The notes beneath the pieces are model-generated. The model had not been told where the DNA came from and made no database searches. It saw nothing but the letters and a program-made list of their open reading frames with translations. The translations under genes and the position numbers were made by a program. Shown here one piece after another: positions 58,865-64,000 of a stretch of 64,000 bases of DNA (its first letter is position 1; the number at the start of each line of letters is the position of its first letter). The DNA is from Voacanga thouarsii (lineage: Eukaryota > Streptophyta > Magnoliopsida > Gentianales > Apocynaceae): positions 3,127,001 through 3,191,000 of the forward strand of contig JANUWF010002362.1 of NCBI GenBank assembly GCA_026120185.1, read 5' to 3'.

Positions 58865-59484
58865 TATGTTGACATATATTAAGAGTCCAATTAGAATTAC
58901 TTAATTAGTCTTGGGTATTTAATGAGGCCTAGAAAAGATAATTAATTAATTAAGAGGATTGGACCAGTCTTGGATTGGTTTTTTAGAACAGCACCTAGCC
59001 CATTAGGGTTTCATATGTTTTGGCCTAGGGCTTGTTGGCCAAATATAGGGAGAAGAAGATAATAAAAAAAAAATGATGACGTTCTTTTGAGTTCTCTTCT
59101 CTCTGGTGTGTGCCGTCACCTCTCCTTCCTCTCCGGCTTTTCATCCTTTCTCTTCACTCTCTATAGTAGAGTGTGTTTTGATTATCCAAAAGGAGCTCTT
59201 ACCAAGCTAAAGCTAAGAGCAAGGTAGAGTCATACTCCGGAAGATGAAGAGAGATAGCTTGGAGACCCTTGATGCGTAGGAGTAGAAGATTGGCGGGAGT
59301 TCTAGTTGAACAGCATGTGTCTCCTTCTCCCTCTCCAACTCAAGAATAAGTTCTAGTGCAACCCATCCCTGCGTTGGTTAATCCATGACCAATAAAGAAA
59401 ATTAAGTACTCTCTCCTAGATGTAGATCGAAAAACTAAAAAATTTTCCTCTGCATTTTTTTAATATTTTTCTGCAATTCCTTCA
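58865..59484 (+). repeat. CopA2 3' LTR, second part
   Basis: It resumes the LTR at a point matching about 31146 of the 5' LTR and ends AATTCCTTCA at 59484, followed by ACCTT (59485-59489). Confidence 0.92.
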
Positions 59485-59489
59485 ACCTT

Positions 59490-59822
59490 TATTTTGATGT
59501 GCCTCAACTCTCTATCTCCCTCATCTTTGTCTTACCTTCTTACTCTAATCTCGTTTCCCCAATTTTGTCCTCTATAATCTTCCTTATGGACTCCCTCATC
59601 CTAATCTTCATTTCTTTCAAACTCTTTCCCAAGCCCTCTCACGTTTTACCCTTCATGCCTACCTTGCATTCTACCTATTTCTCCTCTCAACCCTTGCCTA
59701 CCTCCCCTCAATAGTGTAGGTGGATGACTTCCTACGGAATTCTCATCCTAATCCTCTCCTTGCTGATGCAATGGGGTTGTGCATTATTTCCCTCTCTCAT
59801 CCTAGGGCTATCTTATTCTTTA
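59490..59822 (-). pseudogene. Gyp1 gag, N-terminal part, displaced by CopA2
   Basis: On the minus strand the sequence is rich in Arg and Glu codons and runs through a GDRELRHIKIK-like stretch straight up to the insertion site. On the other side of CopA2, GKSDLEAYFEW follows. This order is that of plant Gypsy gag proteins. A one-base frame difference exists at the join. The upstream end is cut by the CACTA terminus at 59823. Confidence 0.7.
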
Positions 59823-60167
59823 CACTACAAGAAAATTGTGAACCTGCCACAGATTTTTGCCATAGAATATTTTCTGTGGCAATCAGAGATGGATTTTGCA
59901 ACGGAATAGCAAAATACAAGCAACTTGTGAGGGAAAAAATACCCTAGCAAATCCGTGGCAATTTGCCATGGAATTGTGATGGAAATAGTAGCAAGTAGTG
60001 ATGCAAACATATTCTATCGCAAATTGGTAGCAAAAAAAGGCGGCAAAAAATTATGCCAAATATTAGCCACTAATTTGCGATGGAAACATTTCCATGGAAA
60101 AATTATACCAAACATTAGCCACGGAATCACAAAGCAGTGATAAAAAGAAAGGGCTAAATTTTTGTTG

Positions 60168-61420
60168 TGTTTTCTGTGGCAAATCTGTGGCTATTTGCCA
60201 GGGATTTGCCACAGAATCACAAAATTGCCACTAATCCGTGGTAAATTACCACGGATTTGCCATGACAGTTTTTTCTTTTTTTTTGTTCTAATTTATTGAT
60301 TATATTGGTTTATATTAATTTTTGTTCCATACATTTTAAATAACAATGACGAAATATTTCGTAAGTATCTTGATTTATTTATTTTCTAATGCGTTCATTC
60401 TTAAAATGGAATTGAAAATAAGATGTATTATTTTTTAGTATCGAAATATACGCTTGTATTAAAATTATAAATATTAAAGAAACGATATAATTTTATTTTA
60501 TTTCGACTGTAAAAGCCATTGAAAATTGTTTTGAAGAACTATATTATTATTGAAAGTACAAAAAAAAGTATGTTATGCAAAGTTGTGATAAAAAGAAATG
60601 ACTAAATTTTTGTTATGTTCCGTGGCTATTTGCCATAGAATCACAAAATTGCCACTAATCCGTGGCAATTCCGTGGCAGATTGCCACGGATTTGCCACGA
60701 CATTTATTTTCTTTTTTTTTGTTCTAATTTATTAATTATATTAGTTTGTATTAATTTTTGTTCCATACATTTTAAATGACAACAATGAAATATTTTGTAA
60801 GTATCCTGATTTATTTATTTTCTAATGCATTCATTCTTGAAATGGAATTGAAAATAAGATGTATTATTTTTTAGTATCGAAATATACGTTTGTATTAAAA
60901 TTAGAAATTTTAAAGAAATGATATAATTTTATTTTATTTTGATTGTAAAAGCCATTGAAAATTGTTTTGAAGAACTATATTATCATTGAGAGTACATAAA
61001 AAAGAATGTTATGCAAAGTAGTGATAAAAAAAAGGGCTAAATTTTTTAGCGTGTGTTTCGTGGCGAATCCGTGGCAATTCTGTGGCAGATTGCTACGGCA
61101 TTTTTTTTTCTCTTTTTTGTTTTAATTTATTAATTATATTAGTTTGTATTAATTTTTGTTCCATACATTTTAAATAATAACGATGAAATATTTTGTAAGT
61201 ATCTTGATTTATTTATGTTCTAATGCGTTCATTCTTGAAATGGAATTGAAAATAAGATGTATTATTTTTTAGTTTCAATTTTTAGTGTGTGTTCTGTGGC
61301 AAATGCGTGGCTATTAATTTGCCACGGATTTGACACAGAATCACAAAATTGCCACTAATCCATGGCAATTCCGTGGCAAATTGTCAAGGATTTGCCACGG
61401 CATTTTTTCCTTTTTTTGTT
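60168..61420 (+). repeat. CACTA subterminal tandem array
   Basis: GTTCTAATTTATT-type landmarks recur at 60285, 60721, 61119 and 61418, giving units of 436, 398 and 299 bases, the last shortened. Each unit ends in a cluster of TTGCCACGGATTTGCCAC-like motifs (about 60168-60270, 60610-60705, 61050-61105 and 61290-61405), and the rest is AT-rich spacer. Confidence 0.88.
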
Positions 61421-61499
61421 CCAATTTATTAATTTATTTTAAAATTTTCATTACTTCCACTATTTTAAATTCTTAACTTTTTATTTGTTAAAAAAATTA

Positions 61500-61852
61500 A
61501 GACTTGCAGCATTTCTCTTCACTTTCCCTCTTCTTCTCCACCAACACATTTCTCTCCCCTTCCCTCACCCCACGAGTTCCCCCCCCCCCCGGTCCTCCAC
61601 CCCTCCCCCCTTCTGCCAACCCCCGCCACACTCTTCTACCCCCTTCACCACCTCCAATTCGTCTACAGCAATCACCACCTCCACTTCTTCCCCGCAACCC
61701 CTTCCTCCCCCCCTCCCACGCAACCCCCCCACTCCCTCCAATAGCCCCTTCCCCCTCCTGTTGCCTCTTGCCCGTGCTCCCCCCACCTCCCCCACAGCCC
61801 CTTCTGGTCTCTATTCGATGGTCGATTTGTGGTTGTAAACTTAGATGGAGTC
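61500..61852 (+). other. C-rich pyrimidine block upstream of the alcohol dehydrogenase fragment
   Basis: A sudden change to C/T-rich sequence with runs of C (61579-61590). It directly precedes the ADH-like start codon, so it may be the captured promoter or 5' untranslated region of that gene. Open frames here are Pro/Ser low complexity and are not supported as genes. Confidence 0.5.
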
Positions 61853-61886
61853 ATGGCTACACAAGGTTAAATCATTACCTACAAAG

Positions 61887-61940
<54 letters not shown>

Positions 61941-62152
61941 GATATGGTTCTAGTACTGATTGAGCATCAATTTCAAAAATTCATTGTTGTTTTTATAATA
62001 TAAGACTAGTACAATTATATAGTTGCAATTTGACTACAATGCTTTGGTCTATTGTTCTATTTCCTCTTACTTTGAGATCTAATTGTTATTTTATTTTGTT
62101 TGAAGCATCCTGAGGGTCTTTTCCCCTGTATTCTTGGTCATGAGGTTGCTGG
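61853..62152 (+). pseudogene. Class III alcohol dehydrogenase (S-nitrosoglutathione reductase) gene fragment
   Basis: ATG at 61853 opens MATQG, a stop, IITYK and then a GT donor at 61887. Plant class III ADH (glutathione-dependent formaldehyde dehydrogenase) starts MATQGQVITCK, so Gln became a stop and Cys became Tyr. After an intron-like stretch with (TC)n, AG at 62104-62105 is followed by HPEGLFPCILGHEVAG (62106-62152) and a GTATGT donor. This is the segment with the zinc-binding GHE motif. The exon that should lie between (the AAVAWEP...SGK part) is absent, and no later exon is found before 63490. The intact enzyme works in the cytosol on S-hydroxymethylglutathione and S-nitrosoglutathione. 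Here it is a captured, dead piece; its identity is clear from short but specific matches. Confidence 0.82.
61891..61937. repeat. (TC)n microsatellite
   Basis: A 47-base TC run right after the splice donor of the ADH-like exon 1; it lies in the putative intron. Confidence 0.97.
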
Positions 62153-63491
62153 GTATGTTACCTTATTGATGTCATGTGATTTTTTTTGGGGGGGAGGGGG
62201 TGGTAGGGGCTTCCCCATTTGCATTTTTATTTTTTTAAAGATGGGGGAAGGGGTTAGAATTTGCACTTGCTGCATGAGGATAATTAATTCAATGTTTGAT
62301 TGGTTTTTTGCTTATGGAAATTGCAAATTGATGACTAAATTGCTTGAGCGTGGCATTGTACAGCTTGTGTGAATGATGATCTTCTTCTCTTTAGCTTTGA
62401 ACTGGCATTGTACAGCTTTTCTCTTTTAAATTTGTGTTTCTTTCATGAACTGGCATGAGCTATCTACTTTTGGATCAAATGAAAAAATTACCTTCTTATT
62501 CTTGATTGGGTTCTATATGCTACAGGAATGGATTGAAGCTAGTGACTAGGAAAAAAAAAATAGAGAGCAGCAATGATTCTTCTTGCTTGTACACTAGAAA
62601 AAAAAAATGTTTGACAATTTACAAGAGGGTGATATGCAGAAGGTTGGTGACTCCAAAAGTGTTGTAGTTTCCATACTAATTTGCCTTTTTTAGTTTCTCT
62701 CATGCTATGAACTTCTTGTTCAGTCGATCTCTAAAACTTCCTTTTCACATGTTTGAACAAATTCTACAAATGTTTTGATATTGTTTCTTTGTGAGTTATT
62801 TTTATATTTCTATGATATGCGGAAGGTTGGAAATTATTGTGCTGTTGAATTGTTGAATGTTGATTTGTGGAGATGTTGGGTTGTTGAAAAGTTGATGTGG
62901 TGGTGTTGGTGATTATTTGTGAAATGTGATTATTGGCAATGGGAATTTATTGAGGAATGATTTGTTTGTCTATTTTGAGTTTGGGAAATTATGTTGGTTA
63001 ATGATTATGCTTGCTTGTGGACATGTTTATGGCTGAAAATTTTGCAATGATACTAATTCTCTTTCTTCCCTTTGAATAGTTGTGTTTGTAGTCTTGAAGA
63101 ACAGTTAATGTTTTTTTTTAATGTTGTTGATTTTGTGGTGGCTTGGCGCCTAGAAATGTCCAATATAAAAGGGAAACTCTGTCGAATTTTTTTTTTGGTC
63201 ATCTTGATACTCCAAATTGCTATTATTACAAAATTGGCTTATCTTGGAAAAGGAATTCTATAATTCTATGTGCACAATGCAGCAGTCACTTTTGTCTTGG
63301 AAAGTTGGAATGCCTTAAATAAGATTATGGATGAAAACATCCAGACCATGAAGTGTGGTACTATTTACTACAAATAAATTGATTATCCTTAAGCTTAATT
63401 TTATACAATAGATTTTAATGCCTAAGCATCTTCTTAATGTAAAGAAAAATTTGAGAAAGATCATAAACTTGACCTTATGTAACCAAAGCAA
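62153..63491. other. Sequence between the two gene fragments, no gene recognised
   Basis: T-rich on the plus strand, intron-like, with a G-run at about 62188-62204. Short open frames exist but match nothing I recognise. It probably contains what remains of the intron after the GHE exon and the 3' flank of the RKD-like fragment. Confidence 0.45.
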
Positions 63492-64000
63492 TCAGACTAA
63501 CATCCGCACTCTCAAAATTTTTTCCAGATCCTTAAGTTTTCTCTTCTCATATTTGGTCTTGAAACATGCTTGTCTCAGCTTCTTTGTTTGGTCTTAAAAC
63601 TTCGCATCAGGGATTTCTTTTATCTATTTCTTTTCATGTTCCAGTATCTCAATGGCCATTCTCAACTTCTTCTTAGCCATATGTACTCCTTCTTCTTCAT
63701 TTCTCAAACCCTGCAAATCCAAATGGAACCTTTCAATAGGCATTATTTCTTTGTTAACTTTGGGGACATATATTTATTAGTTCTTCATGCACAAGGGTGT
63801 GTGAGAAAGAACTTCAACATTCTTGATTATGGTCTCCAAGCACATAAACTTCCTGTAAGGTCATCGACGAATTCCCAACTCCCTACATTTTTTCTTGAGA
63901 CCAGTTCAGCAAACATTCAGTTCTTTGGCCGCCTGAGTGATTGTCATGTAAAAGTACTTTAAAATGATTGCTCTTGATAGTGTCTTGGAGTTAATGCCCT
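63492..64000 (-). pseudogene. RWP-RK domain (RKD-type) transcription factor gene fragment
   Basis: Minus-strand exon from the window edge to 63813: KYFYMTITQAAKELNVC, stop, TGLKKKCRELGIRR, stop, PYRKFMCLETIIKNVE. This is the RWP-RK domain, with the Trp of the RWPxRK signature changed to TGA. A 102-base intron (63711-63812) has GT and TTTGCAG ends. The second exon (63710 to 63492) continues in the same phase: LRNEEEG, KKKLRMAIEILEHEKK, stop, IKEIPDAKF, stop, DQTKKLRQACFKTKYEKRKL, ending at TGA. This is the coiled tail typical of plant RKD proteins. RKD proteins are nuclear regulators of egg-cell and embryo programmes in plants. Four stops make it a pseudogene. The 5' part lies beyond the window. 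Confidence 0.85.

Larger units (their letters stand above)
29939..59484 (+). mobile_element. CopA2: Ty1/Copia retrotransposon expanded to 29.5 kb by nested insertions
   Basis: Identical ACCTT duplications lie at 29934-29938 and 59485-59489, and Gyp1 gag sequence continues across them, so everything between arrived with or after CopA2. In order it has a 5' LTR (29939-31781), primer site, leader with CopC3, gag, protease, integrase interrupted by Gyp4, reverse transcriptase and RNase H, polypurine tract, and a 3' LTR split into 43215-43955 and 58865-59484 by Gyp3. About 440 bases of the 3' LTR are missing at the second junction. It is the same family as CopA1. All coding parts are damaged. Confidence 0.92.
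59823..64000 (+). mobile_element. CACTA-type DNA transposon, left end (right end not in the window)
   Basis: CACTACAAGAAAA at 59823-59835 is the classic terminal sequence of plant CACTA elements, and TTA (59820-59822) would be the 3-base target duplication. Right of it, TTGCCAC/GTGGCAA motifs repeat in both orientations, as expected for the subterminal region where the transposase binds. No matching TTTTCTTGTAGTG end is found up to 64000, and Gyp1 does not resume, so the element probably continues beyond the window. I see no transposase gene in this part. Gene fragments at 61853-62152 and 63492-64000 suggest a gene-capturing, non-autonomous element. The alternative is that the element ended without a recognisable terminus. 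Confidence 0.7.

Noticed and set aside
60168..61420. CRISPR-like array
   Set aside because: Units are 300-436 bases with similar spacers inside a plant CACTA end; there are no short identical repeats with unique spacers.
61485..61953. Pro/Ser-rich open frames upstream of and over the ADH fragment, and Gly-rich ones on the other strand
   Set aside because: They are translations of a low-complexity C/T block and microsatellite and run through the ADH-like exon in the wrong frame.
62525..62560. Possible next ADH exon after CTACAG near 62525
   Set aside because: The acceptor looks fair, but the following codons contain stops and match the expected IVESVGEG segment only in a few bases.
63570..63962. 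130-codon plus-strand open frame at the right end
   Set aside because: It is the antisense shadow of the RWP-RK gene fragment, whose minus-strand reading matches a known domain and splice sites.

Overview
The window looks like intergenic chromatin of a seed plant, probably a eudicot. It is AT-rich, has no intact host gene that I can recognise, and is filled almost wall to wall with LTR retrotransposons of plant Ty1/Copia and Ty3/Gypsy types. The Copia copies use initiator-tRNA-Met-like primer sites. At the right end sits one terminus of a CACTA-type DNA transposon with fragments of two plant genes beside it. All coding regions are broken by stops, frameshifts or deletions. I give the elements working names: CopA1, CopA2, CopB1, CopC1-C3 (Copia), TatN1 and TatT1 (Tat/Athila-like Gypsy), and Gyp1-Gyp4 (other Gypsy).

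Left nest (1-25983). CopA1 is a minus-strand Copia element that starts off the left edge and ends at 22283. Its 3' LTR is split by TatN1 (379-5235, target duplication AATAC), a short Tat-like element without pol. Its leader is split by the solo LTR CopC1 (10625-12280, duplication CAATC) and by the nearly complete CopC2 (13456-20281, duplication GCATC). CopA1 itself lies in the leader of TatT1, whose 5' LTR (22649-24457) interrupts a Gypsy LTR (Gyp2, to 25983).

Middle (25984-29938). An AT-rich stretch without recognisable genes is followed by the 3' part of Gyp1. Gyp1 is a minus-strand Gypsy element with gag, protease and the polyprotein tail, but no visible reverse transcriptase or integrase.

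Right nest (29939-59484). CopA2, a plus-strand relative of CopA1, inserted into the gag gene of Gyp1; identical ACCTT duplications now lie 29.5 kb apart. CopA2 carries the solo LTR CopC3 (32836-34621, duplication ATAAC), a 4.2 kb Gypsy solo LTR (Gyp4, 36462-40687) and, in its 3' LTR, a truncated chromovirus-like Gypsy (Gyp3). The LTR of Gyp3 was in turn split by CopB1 (44670-53798, duplication CCATA), which has well-matched LTRs and is the last insertion in this branch.

Right end (59490-64000). The N-terminal gag region of Gyp1 resumes and is cut at 59823 by a CACTA terminus. Subterminal GTGGCAA/TTGCCAC motifs and a tandem array follow. Then come pieces of a class III alcohol dehydrogenase gene (exon 1 and a later GHE-motif exon) and, on the minus strand, a two-exon fragment of an RWP-RK (RKD-type) transcription factor gene running off the window. 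These may be host genes captured by the transposon. Another notable signal is a GC-rich palindromic block shared by the TatN1 LTRs and the CopA leaders, two unrelated element classes.
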